Origin: Hyphomicrobiales bacterium
GTDB lineage: Bacteria > Pseudomonadota > Alphaproteobacteria > Rhizobiales > Aestuariivirgaceae
Reading direction: 5' to 3'
NCBI GenBank assembly: GCA_027067085.1
Contig: JAMOMM010000465.1
Span: forward strand, 1 to 6,875
DNA: 6,875 nt
A program made the translations under genes and the position numbers. This document shows, one piece after another, positions 1 through 6,027 of the stretch. Within the stretch, counting starts at the first letter, position 1. Every line of letters starts with the position of its first letter. The notes below the pieces were generated by a model, which saw nothing but the letters and a program-made list of their open reading frames with translations, was not told where the DNA came from and made no database searches.

Positions 1-1
1 T

Positions 2-256
2 GAATTGTCGTGGCTGGTGCCTGCAAAGCTAATACTGCATCCCGCGTTGATTTACATTGCGCTTGAAATCTTTGGTCCATTTGATCCCATATTCACCAAA
101 ACCGCGATCATCATCGCCGCTTTGCCCGCTGCAACCAACGTGTTTATCCTGGCCCAGCAATACAACACATGGCAGGAGCGCGCATCCAGCGCCGTGGTGG
201 TTTCAACCTTGCTTTCAATGGTAACGGTTACAGTAACACTATACTTTTTACGCTAG
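2..256 (+). CDS. AEC family transporter, C-terminal fragment (cut by window edge)
   Basis: The reading frame is open from the window edge (first full codon at 2) to TAG at 254-256, giving 84 residues that are the end of a longer protein. They form about three hydrophobic segments: LVPAKLILHPALIYIALEIF, then TAIIIAALPAATNVFILAQQ, then a final helix ending LYFLR. The pattern AALPAATNVFILAQQY followed by a short polar stretch and a Ser/Thr-rich last helix is typical of the C-terminus of the auxin efflux carrier (AEC) family. These inner-membrane permeases are usually a little over 300 residues with about ten helices, and bacterial members often carry organic acids such as malonate. Substrate cannot be told from this end. 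The TTG at 5-7 is an internal leucine codon, not a start. The gene converges on the Spt gene, with a repeat-rich gap between them. The family call is from remembered motif resemblance. Confidence 0.8.
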   Translation, partial: ELSWLVPAKLILHPALIYIALEIFGPFDPIFTKTAIIIAALPAATNVFILAQQYNTWQERASSAVVVSTLLSMVTVTVTLYFLR

Positions 257-313
257 TTTTTTACAGTACTCGAAAACGCGACATGCTTGAAGTTGTAGCT
301 AAGTCCCAACCTC

Positions 314-349
314 TCCATCGTCATCTTCGGACTTGATCCGAAGATCCAG
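314..349 (+). repeat. Palindromic REP-like repeat, left copy
   Basis: A 36-bp sequence whose reverse complement occurs exactly at 542-577. The core is itself a hairpin: ATCTTCGGA at 323-331, loop CTTGA at 332-336, and TCCGAAGAT at 337-345, a perfect 9-bp stem. Short palindromes of the form GTCATC-hairpin-GATCCA are widely dispersed in alphaproteobacterial genomes, usually between genes; this is recalled knowledge. Similarity to the other copy continues weakly outward past position 314 with a one-base gap (AACCTCTCC against AACCTTCC). Confidence 0.85.
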
Positions 350-431
350 AGACGAAAACACAACACGCCAAGTTAAATTCACTTGCACGTCATTTTATAA
401 TCGTTTTCACGTTACCATTGCACTTATTAGA

Positions 432-462
432 GTCGGTCTGGTTTAAATTGAACCAGACCGAC
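432..462. repeat. Perfect 12-bp stem hairpin
   Basis: GTCGGTCTGGTT at 432-443 pairs perfectly with AACCAGACCGAC at 451-462 around a 7-nt loop (444-450). A further T-G wobble could close the loop to five bases. The stem is GC-rich and should be stable in RNA from either strand. No T-run follows on either side. It is unrelated in sequence to the REP-like copies that flank it. It could be a transcription or mRNA-stability structure, or part of a small RNA; the sequence alone does not decide. Confidence 0.75.
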
Positions 463-485
463 CAGCTTAAGGTATTGATAATCTT

Positions 486-528
486 GCGTTTCATGCAGTG
501 TTTGTAATTCAAACAAAACATGAAACGC
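486..528. repeat. Two-tier hairpin, 10-bp outer and 6-bp inner stem
   Basis: GCGTTTCATG at 486-495 pairs perfectly with CATGAAACGC at 519-528. Inside it, TGTTTG (499-504) pairs with CAAACA (510-515) around loop TAATT. The two stems are separated by a symmetric 3x3 internal loop (CAG at 496-498, AAA at 516-518). Such regularity suggests a selected RNA or DNA structure rather than chance. No T-run follows the stem in either direction, so it is not an obvious intrinsic terminator. Confidence 0.75.
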
Positions 529-541
529 TCTAGCAACCATA

Positions 542-577
542 CTGGATCTTCGGATCAAGTCCGAAGATGACGATGGA
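542..577 (-). repeat. Palindromic REP-like repeat, right copy (inverted)
   Basis: This is an exact 36-bp reverse complement of 314-349. Its internal hairpin has arms ATCTTCGGA at 546-554 and TCCGAAGAT at 560-568, with loop TCAAG. It lies 34 bp beyond the stop codon of spt, so it would sit in the 3' untranslated end of the sphingolipid transcript. Together the two copies bound a 264-bp unit. Confidence 0.85.
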
Positions 578-611
578 AGGTTTTGAGCCAAAAGCGCGTC
601 ATCGCACCTCG

Positions 612-1820
612 TTAGCCCTGCTGATCCAAACCATGACCACCTGCAACAACACGGCCAAACAAATCAATAATCTGGTCAATGTCATCAAAGCTGTGAGCCG
701 CTGAAACTGAACAACGCAGCAAACATGTGTTAATTGGTGTGCCAGGTGGCAAAGCAATATTGACGTAAACACCAGCATCCAACAGTGCATTCCACATGGC
801 AATAGTTGATGGCTCGTCTTTGCACTTAACCGCAATGACAGGACTAACCACGTCACACGCTAAATCCAAGCCCAACGCCTTAAAGCCGTCAAACAACCGT
901 GTCGAATTTTCGCGCAGGCGCTCACGCCTCTCTGGTTCGCGCTTCAAAAGCTTCACAGCTTCAATCGCCGTTGCCACACTGGCTGGCGATGGCGATGCTG
1001 TAAACATATAAGGACGTGAGTGATAACGGATGGCATCAAAAAACGGATGATCGCCAGCACCAAACCCGCCAATCGCGCCAAGCGCTTTTGAAAAAGTACC
1101 AACAACAAAATCAGCATGGTCATAAACGCCAGCTTCTTCAGCAAGGCCACGCCCATTTGGCCCAAGCACGCCAAATGAATGGGCCTCATCCATCATCAAT
1201 TGAAAGCCAAATTCTTTTTTGACGGCAATAAAATCATCCATTGGCGCACGATCGCCAAACATCGAATATATGCCCTCAAGCACCACAAGGCGGCCACCCT
1301 CTTCGCCTTTAGATCGTGCCAAACGCTTAGCCAAATCATTTGCATCATTATGGCGAAAACGAACCAACCGCGCCCCTGATAATGTACAGCCATCATAAAT
1401 AGAAGAATGAGAATCCGCATCAAGATAGATCGTATCTTTTGGGCCAGCAACACCTGCAATCATGCCCAGATTCGCCACATAGCCCGTTGAGAAAACAATC
1501 GCATGCTTTTTATCTAAAAACGATGCGATCTCACTTTCGAGTTCCCTATGCAAACCATAAGTACCATTGGCAATACGTGACCCTGTTGTGCCCGTGCCAA
1601 AATCATCAAGCGCCTTCTTGCCTGCTTCAATACAGGTTTTATCAAGCGTCACACCCATGTAGTTATTAGTGCCCGCTAAAATTGTTTCCTTGCCATTAAT
1701 GATGCCGCGTGTTGGCGACAAAATCTTTTCATTGACCAGACCCAGCGCATCCGTGCCCACCTCCATCATCGCTTCATAGCGTTCCATATGAGGGCCAAAT
1801 TTATCTAACAGGTCAGTCAT
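612..1820 (-). CDS. spt: Serine palmitoyltransferase (PLP-dependent alpha-oxoamine synthase)
   Basis: The 402-residue product is a fold-type I PLP enzyme of the alpha-oxoamine synthase family. It is assigned as the serine palmitoyltransferase that condenses L-serine with a long acyl thioester to 3-oxo-sphinganine, the first committed step of sphingolipid synthesis. Visible residues: His138 in DADSHSS (stacks on PLP), Asp211 and His214 in DEAHSFG, the Schiff-base Lys245 in GTFSKALG, and Arg369 in LLRCSVS after the PPGTP loop (358-362). All fall about 20 residues before their counterparts in the soluble Sphingomonas enzyme. BioF, KBL and ALAS share the fold. The SPT-like LPPGTP...LLRCS C-terminus and the ACP, ligase and reductase genes upstream favour SPT. 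No membrane segment is seen, so it should be cytosolic. ATG start at 1818-1820 with a weak AAGAGA-type ribosome site. It is the last gene of the operon, 51 bp after the ACP gene. Confidence 0.92.
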   Translation of the reverse strand: MTDLLDKFGPHMERYEAMMEVGTDALGLVNEKILSPTRGIINGKETILAGTNNYMGVTLDKTCIEAGKKALDDFGTGTTGSRIANGTYGLHRELESEIASFLDKKHAIVFSTGYVANLGMIAGVAGPKDTIYLDADSHSSIYDGCTLSGARLVRFRHNDANDLAKRLARSKGEEGGRLVVLEGIYSMFGDRAPMDDFIAVKKEFGFQLMMDEAHSFGVLGPNGRGLAEEAGVYDHADFVVGTFSKALGAIGGFGAGDHPFFDAIRYHSRPYMFTASPSPASVATAIEAVKLLKREPERRERLRENSTRLFDGFKALGLDLACDVVSPVIAVKCKDEPSTIAMWNALLDAGVYVNIALPPGTPINTCLLRCSVSAAHSFDDIDQIIDLFGRVVAGGHGLDQQG

Positions 1821-1871
1821 ATTTTGTCTCTTATTTTTAATCTTTGATCTTAAATCTTAAAGGTCGGCAGC

Positions 1872-2117
1872 TTAGCCGATTTCGCTTTGAACAACTTTAA
1901 CCAAGTCTTTCATGGTGCGCGTATCTGAAAGGACGTTAAGAGGAATGTCGATGTCATAAGCATCTTCAACTTCCATAATAAAATCCATCACAGCAACAGA
2001 ATCGATATTCAAATCCGTCGAAATGTCAGTCGTTTCAGTCAATTCAATATTTTTGGTATTAAACTTTTGCAATAACCCTGAGAGTTTATCAAAAATTTCT
2101 TTATCTGATGTGCTCAT
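1872..2117 (-). CDS. acpR: Dedicated acyl carrier protein of the ceramide operon
   Basis: An 81-residue acidic protein of normal ACP length. The phosphopantetheine attachment site is Ser40 in LNIDSVAVMDF, the usual DSL written as DSV, followed by the acidic recognition helix (FIMEVEDAYDIDIP, about 46-59). It would be converted to the holo form by a phosphopantetheinyl transferase encoded elsewhere. Its place between the reductase and spt, in the same strand and order as Caulobacter, indicates the specialised carrier (called AcpR there) that presents the acyl chain to Spt rather than the housekeeping AcpP. ATG start at 2115-2117, with GGAG about 10 bases upstream. Spacing is 56 bp after the reductase gene and 51 bp before spt. 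The ACP family is certain; the dedicated role and symbol are inferred from context. Confidence 0.9.
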   Translation of the reverse strand: MSTSDKEIFDKLSGLLQKFNTKNIELTETTDISTDLNIDSVAVMDFIMEVEDAYDIDIPLNVLSDTRTMKDLVKVVQSEIG

Positions 2118-2173
2118 CTTACCGATACTCCATTCCTAAGTCTTCAAGCCTATAATCTTCAAGGGTTTAGACC

Positions 2174-3148
2174 CTATTCTGTATGCCTTGTAGCGCTCTG
2201 TTTGCTTGGCGGCAACCATCCGTTTTGCTGATACCACAAAAGAGTTTCAGCAAAACCCTGCTCAAACCCAATTTGTGGTGACCAACCTTTGATTTCACAA
2301 GGTTGAGCCGCCCAATCATTAAAGTAAATCTCATTGACTTTCGCGCGAGAAAATACATCTGGTTTTTGTCGGAAATTTGCCCACAGATCAGCAAAAACAG
2401 CTGCGATTTTAACCACAAACGCAGGCAGCAAAACCAACTTCACTTTTCGGCTCTGGGCCTGCCCCGCCAACGTTGTCATTTCTCGCCATAAATAACCACC
2501 ATCTTTACCGTCTGAAATTTCCACAACACCATCTGGGATAACCTCATTTTGGGCCAAACAAACCAGCCCCGCAACAAGATCTTTAACATTCACCCACGAG
2601 ATTTTCTGCTGCATCGTCCCTGGCAAAATAACCACGCGTTGCGTAAGCGCTTTTATCAATGGCAATGTCGCCTTATCGCCCGCCCCATAGACGGCGCAAG
2701 GTCGCACAACAACCAAACATTCTTTAGCAATAATGCTTTTAACAATGTCTTCTCCAGCACTTTTACTAGCTGCGTAATGGGACAATTGCGGTTCACGAGC
2801 GGCCAATGAAGAGACATGCACAAACCGCTCAACACCAGCCCGTTTCGCTGCTTGTGCAACGTTCTTAGTGCCTGTTTCATTTACATCAAAAAAGTCTTGG
2901 CGCTTTAAACCTGCAATTGCCCCCGCAACATGAATAATACAATTTGCTTGGGCGCATAAATCATTCAATGCGGCTTCATCATTGAGATCACCTTGCACCA
3001 TATCGATGTTCAAAGTACCAAAATTTGCTTTTGAGCGATCACGCACCAACACCCTAACCTCGTGCCCAGCTTGACTTAGAGCGCGCACAAGATGTTGCCC
3101 AACAAACCCAGTAGCACCCGTGATGCCAATCAGTTTGGGTTTAGCCAA
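2174..3148 (-). CDS. cerR: NAD(P)-dependent SDR reductase, CerR-like (3-oxo-sphingolipid reduction)
   Basis: An extended short-chain dehydrogenase/epimerase-type protein of 324 residues from the start chosen here. It has the Rossmann glycine motif TGATGFVG (10-17), an Arg after the second strand (VLVRD, Arg36) hinting at NADP(H), HVAGA (73-77), a catalytic Ser in HVSSLA (113/114), and the YxxxK pair Tyr125/Lys129 in YAASK. The C-terminus (GWSPQIGF...WYQQNGWL) is typical of these reductases. In Caulobacter the equivalent gene, between the acyl-ACP synthetase and ACP genes, reduces the 3-oxo group of the ceramide precursor. The same role is inferred here. No ATG lies near the Rossmann start. 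The frame stays open upstream to 3277, but that would overlap the ligase gene by 137 bp. I prefer TTG at 3146-3148, which overlaps the upstream stop by 8 bp (coupled translation); TTG at 3155-3157 is an alternative. Confidence 0.85.
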   Translation of the reverse strand: MAKPKLIGITGATGFVGQHLVRALSQAGHEVRVLVRDRSKANFGTLNIDMVQGDLNDEAALNDLCAQANCIIHVAGAIAGLKRQDFFDVNETGTKNVAQAAKRAGVERFVHVSSLAAREPQLSHYAASKSAGEDIVKSIIAKECLVVVRPCAVYGAGDKATLPLIKALTQRVVILPGTMQQKISWVNVKDLVAGLVCLAQNEVIPDGVVEISDGKDGGYLWREMTTLAGQAQSRKVKLVLLPAFVVKIAAVFADLWANFRQKPDVFSRAKVNEIYFNDWAAQPCEIKGWSPQIGFEQGFAETLLWYQQNGWLPPSKQSATRHTE

Positions 3149-4925
3149 CAGCGACAAGGTGTGGAGTATCCATTTCAAGAGGCGCAATTTCACCTGACAA
3201 GAACTTTTCTTTTGCTCCAGCCCGTGAAAGTTTACCTGATGAAGTAAATGGCAGGCTGCGTGTTGGTACCAACACAATATTGCATTCCACGCCAGCTGCG
3301 CGATGCACCAACATGCTCACTTCATGGCGAACATGTTCGCGGCGCGCAGGGTCTGCAAATCGGCACTGAACAAGAACAGTTACATGCTCTTCACCCACTT
3401 CATCTTCAATACCAAATGCAGCCACATCACCATCTTTAAGATCGCTAAGTTGCTCAGCTGCCCATTCAAGATCTTGTGGCCAAATATTGCGCCCATTATG
3501 CAAAATTAAATCTTTGGCACGGCCAGTCAAAACGATTTGACCATTGAGCATATAGCCCATATCACCCGTATCCATAAAGCCATCATCACCCATGATTTCG
3601 TTTGTTGCGTTATCATTGAGATAATAGCCCGTCATCAAGCTTGGCCCTTTAATCAACACATGGCCAATTTCGCGGTCAGCAAGAATTGTGCCCGCATCAT
3701 CACGAACCACAATTTCATGGTCTGGCATAGACAGGCCACAAGCCACAAATGAACGCACTTTTTCAGGGGCGTTTCGCTTATCAATTTCACTTGCGGCGTG
3801 AGCTTTGCCCGTCTCTTTCATTTGAGCACGATCAATAACATCAATAATTATTTCATCTTCAAGCGGTGCAAAAGTGACAGCCAATGTTGATTCAGCCATG
3901 CCATAGCTTGGGTTGAATGCTGTTGATTTAAACCCAGCAACACCTAACCGCTCAATGAAATTATGCAAAACATCAGGGCGAACCATATCACCGCCAATGC
4001 CTGCAATTCGCCAGCTCGACAAATCAAGATCGCTTGCCGCTGCGCTCACCCGTCGCGATGCCAAATCATAACCAAATGAAGGTGCATAGCAAACTGTCGA
4101 GCGGTTATCAGACATCAATTTCAACCAAAGGGCTGGCCGCCGTGCAAACGCTGGTGTCGCCAAATAATCAACAGTTGTTTGCGCCATCATAGGCGATAAC
4201 AAAAACCCGACCAAACCCATATCGTGATAAAGCGGCAACCACGAAAACGCGCGATCGTCCGTTGTAACTTTAAGACCATGTTGCAAAATCATTCGCGTAT
4301 TGGTTGTCGCTGCTTTTTGCGAAATCAACACACCTTTAGGGGCAGAAGTAGAACCCGATGAATATTGAATATAGGCAACATCATCACTGTTGAACGGTGC
4401 CAATTCTCCATCTTCATCAAGCTCTTGCAAAGAAGTGTGAGTTAGAACCATCCGTGTATTGGTGCGCGCTGCCGCCTCACTAATCGCTTCTTTAGACAAA
4501 TCAGGCCCAATAACGGCCGAGGCATCAGCAGCATTTAACATACCTTCAATACGCAACACATAAGCATCATGCCCGCCCATATTCATTGCATAAGGAACAG
4601 GACAAGGAATAAGGCCCGCATATTGGCAGGCAAAAAAGGTAATAACAAAGTCAGGGCCAGTTTCTGCAACAATGGCAACACGTTCACCACCGCGCAATCC
4701 AGCTCTTAATAATTTACGGCCGGTTGAACGGGCCTTCTCACGCAAATCACGATATGGTAAAACATGTTCAAGAGCGCCACGCGGCGCATAAAAGTTCAAC
4801 CCTGTGTCACCATGGGCTGCGTAATCTAAGCCGTCAGTAAGAGTAGAAAACTCACCAGCAATTTGGTTCATACCTGAAGTCCAGCGCGGTGTTTTTTTTA
4901 ATTCTTTTTGTTCTGCTTGAGTCAC
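3141..4925 (-). CDS. aasR: Fatty acyl-AMP ligase / acyl-ACP synthetase, AasR-like
   Basis: A 594-residue member of the adenylate-forming superfamily, FAAL-like. It should activate a fatty acid with ATP to the acyl-AMP and pass it to the operon's ACP. Motifs in order: the P-loop YSSGSTSAPKG (188-198), WLPLYHDMGLVG (229-240, a fatty acyl-AMP ligase hallmark), NPSYGMAEST (338-347), MDTGDMGY (451-458), GRAKDLIL (468-475) and SGKLSR with catalytic Lys565 near the end. Length matches the family. The adjacent ACP gene makes ACP a likelier acceptor than CoA, as for the Caulobacter AasR protein. It is the first gene of the operon. It starts with GTG at 4923-4925, behind AAAAGG (complement of 4934-4939) at an 8-base spacing. 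Its stop overlaps the likely TTG start of the next gene. No membrane segment is seen; a cytosolic or peripheral location is inferred. Confidence is lower for acceptor and symbol than for family. Confidence 0.92.
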   Translation of the reverse strand: MTQAEQKELKKTPRWTSGMNQIAGEFSTLTDGLDYAAHGDTGLNFYAPRGALEHVLPYRDLREKARSTGRKLLRAGLRGGERVAIVAETGPDFVITFFACQYAGLIPCPVPYAMNMGGHDAYVLRIEGMLNAADASAVIGPDLSKEAISEAAARTNTRMVLTHTSLQELDEDGELAPFNSDDVAYIQYSSGSTSAPKGVLISQKAATTNTRMILQHGLKVTTDDRAFSWLPLYHDMGLVGFLLSPMMAQTTVDYLATPAFARRPALWLKLMSDNRSTVCYAPSFGYDLASRRVSAAASDLDLSSWRIAGIGGDMVRPDVLHNFIERLGVAGFKSTAFNPSYGMAESTLAVTFAPLEDEIIIDVIDRAQMKETGKAHAASEIDKRNAPEKVRSFVACGLSMPDHEIVVRDDAGTILADREIGHVLIKGPSLMTGYYLNDNATNEIMGDDGFMDTGDMGYMLNGQIVLTGRAKDLILHNGRNIWPQDLEWAAEQLSDLKDGDVAAFGIEDEVGEEHVTVLVQCRFADPARREHVRHEVSMLVHRAAGVECNIVLVPTRSLPFTSSGKLSRAGAKEKFLSGEIAPLEMDTPHLVAVG

Positions 4926-5069
4926 GTAAATAACCTTTTGTTTTTAAACACCAAATTTTGGCGAATCCACATCAACGAGAAAACTTTCTCGCACAAAATC
5001 CCCATCAAAATGCCCATGAATGCTAGGTAGCACCGACCTTGCAAGACATAAAGTCAATTGGTGTTTCAG

Positions 5070-5089
5070 TTTGTAACAAACCTTACAAA
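5070..5089. promoter_or_regulatory. Inverted repeat, possible operator
   Basis: TTTGTAA at 5070-5076 and TTACAAA at 5083-5089 form perfect 7-bp arms around 6 bases. This spacing is typical of binding sites for dimeric helix-turn-helix regulators. It lies 12 bp upstream of the TTGACT -35-like box of the ceramide operon. The regulator is unknown. Confidence 0.4.
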
Positions 5090-5152
5090 ACGCGCACAAT
5101 TCTGCGACACCTCTTACTCCCTGCGGCAAATTGGAAAACCATAAAAACTTCC

Positions 5153-5181
5153 TTGCACAGAATAAATTATAGTGCACAATA
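5153..5181 (+). promoter_or_regulatory. Possible promoter/operator of the barrel gene
   Basis: TTGCAC at 5153-5158 and CACAAT at 5175-5180 could be -35 and -10 boxes with 16 bp between them, but both match the consensus poorly (about 3 and 4 of 6). The same stretch holds an inverted repeat, TGCAC at 5154-5158 and GTGCA at 5172-5176, which could instead be an operator. The site is 28 bp or more upstream of the ATG at 5209, consistent with a short leader. Confidence 0.3.
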
Positions 5182-5208
5182 GGGTAAGTATCTCTGGGGA
5201 GAGAATAA

Positions 5209-6027
5209 ATGGGATGGGCACTAAACACAGCCTACAATTTACAGGTGTACCGACACACCAAAACAACTCGCACTTTTCGAGCTTCGATTTTACTTGCCGT
5301 AATGTCGTTATTTCCTTCGTCATCACAGGCTGGGTCCACAGCCTTAGCAGCTTCCGAACCAACCAAAGGTCAGGGATATGTAATTGTCGGTATTGGCGGC
5401 GGTCCCAAGGCTCTTAATTCTTATCAAGGGCTAATTTATGCGCCAATGGCTGGCTTGTCGCAAACAGGACCAATTCTTCGCTTGTGGAATAAAGCCGACC
5501 GCTTTTCATATAGGACAACATTGCCTGGCCCAACAACGGCAACAATAAGCGCCATTGGATTTAGCATTGAGGCCCAAGCAGGTTGGCAATTTGCCAATGA
5601 AATTGGTCGCATCGCCCTTTATGGCGGCATTGTTTGGAAAGACCATCTTTTAACGCCCTCAGATCCAGGCTCCAACCTCACGAAAAGTCGCATCGGTTTT
5701 TCTGCCACCTTAGATGGCGAGTATAAATTCAACCAGAATCTTGGTCTCATGGCCAACGCAAGTTTCGCCCAAGGTTTTAACCAATATTGGGGCCAAGCAA
5801 AGCCCTATTACAAAATGCCAACAAATTGGAAAATTGGTGCAGATGTCGCCTTGTTTGGCGGCAAAGGCTATAGATCTACCCGCATTGGTGTTTTCGCCAG
5901 CGATTACCAATTTAAACTTTGGTCAAACAAACAGCTTTATTTAGGTGCCGAGGCAGGCGTGCAGTTTTCACTAAAAGGCAAAGACTTCACGCCCTACATT
6001 GGCATAAATAGCGGATTTCTATTTTAG
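5209..6027 (+). CDS. Predicted outer-membrane beta-barrel protein, BcsS-like
   Basis: The 272-residue product has a basic N-terminal stretch (residues 15-24 hold Arg, His and Lys), a hydrophobic core ILLAVMSLF (27-35) and a likely signal peptidase site SQA|GS after residue 41, so it should be exported. The mature part alternates aromatic and small residues in short strands, has Gly-Tyr/Gly-Trp turns and ends in Phe (INSGFLF), as outer-membrane barrels recognised by BamA do. GPILRLW...FSYRT (87-103) and LTPSDPGSN (148-156) recall the alphaproteobacterial BcsS family (annotated as cellulose biosynthesis protein BcsS, biochemical role unclear). That family link is a resemblance only; no bcs genes are in view. 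The ATG at 5209 has a strong GGGGAGAG ribosome site at 5196-5203. The only later Met near the start (32) lies inside the signal core. The signal's n-region is long, about 24 residues. The gene is divergent from the ceramide operon, and its stop interlocks with the next gene's stop. Confidence 0.8.
   Translation: MGWALNTAYNLQVYRHTKTTRTFRASILLAVMSLFPSSSQAGSTALAASEPTKGQGYVIVGIGGGPKALNSYQGLIYAPMAGLSQTGPILRLWNKADRFSYRTTLPGPTTATISAIGFSIEAQAGWQFANEIGRIALYGGIVWKDHLLTPSDPGSNLTKSRIGFSATLDGEYKFNQNLGLMANASFAQGFNQYWGQAKPYYKMPTNWKIGADVALFGGKGYRSTRIGVFASDYQFKLWSNKQLYLGAEAGVQFSLKGKDFTPYIGINSGFLF

Larger units (their letters stand above)
257..611. other. Gene-free, hairpin-rich convergent intergenic region
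   Basis: No plausible coding frame lies between the transporter stop (256) and the spt stop (612). Both neighbours are transcribed toward this gap, so it holds two 3' ends and needs no promoter. It carries a pair of 36-bp inverted repeats (314-349 and 542-577) and two unrelated strong hairpins between them (432-462 and 486-528). None of these stems is followed by a clear T-run on either strand, so classical intrinsic terminators are not evident. The function could be transcript 3'-end protection, bidirectional termination by another route, or simply an inserted repeat element. Confidence 0.7.
4926..5208. promoter_or_regulatory. Divergent promoter region between ceramide operon and barrel gene
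   Basis: This 283-bp gap lies between two outward-reading genes and must hold both promoters unless transcripts enter from elsewhere. On the minus strand, TTGACT (complement of 5052-5057) resembles a -35 box for the ceramide operon, but no convincing -10 lies at normal spacing. A short inverted repeat at 4976-4991 (CGAGAA / TTCTCG) would fold in the operon leader about 50 bases before the GTG. Two inverted repeats at 5070-5089 and 5154-5176 are listed separately. A minus-strand frame through 4944-5228 has no recognisable family and overlaps the start of the barrel gene, so I do not treat it as a gene. Confidence 0.55.

Noticed and set aside
257..611. CRISPR array or classical intrinsic terminators
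   Set aside because: The repeats are two inverted copies without regular spacing or spacers, and no stem is followed by a T-run.
612..1820. Identity as BioF (8-amino-7-oxononanoate synthase) or 2-amino-3-ketobutyrate CoA ligase
   Set aside because: The fold and PLP residues are shared, but the LPPGTP...LLRCS region and the dedicated ACP, acyl ligase and reductase genes fit SPT, and no biotin or threonine genes are nearby.
2162..2175. Small hairpin AGGGT-TTAG-ACCCT after the reductase gene
   Set aside because: The stem is only 5 bp, has no T-run, and lies inside a tightly spaced operon, so chance is a sufficient explanation.
3149..3277. Reductase start at the upstream ATG at 3275-3277
   Set aside because: It would add 43 residues unlike any Rossmann N-terminus and overlap the conserved C-terminal part of the ligase that includes its catalytic lysine motif.
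4944..5228. 94-codon minus-strand reading frame in the divergent intergenic region
   Set aside because: It resembles no known family, has an odd composition, overlaps the well-supported start of the barrel gene, and lies where two promoters are needed.
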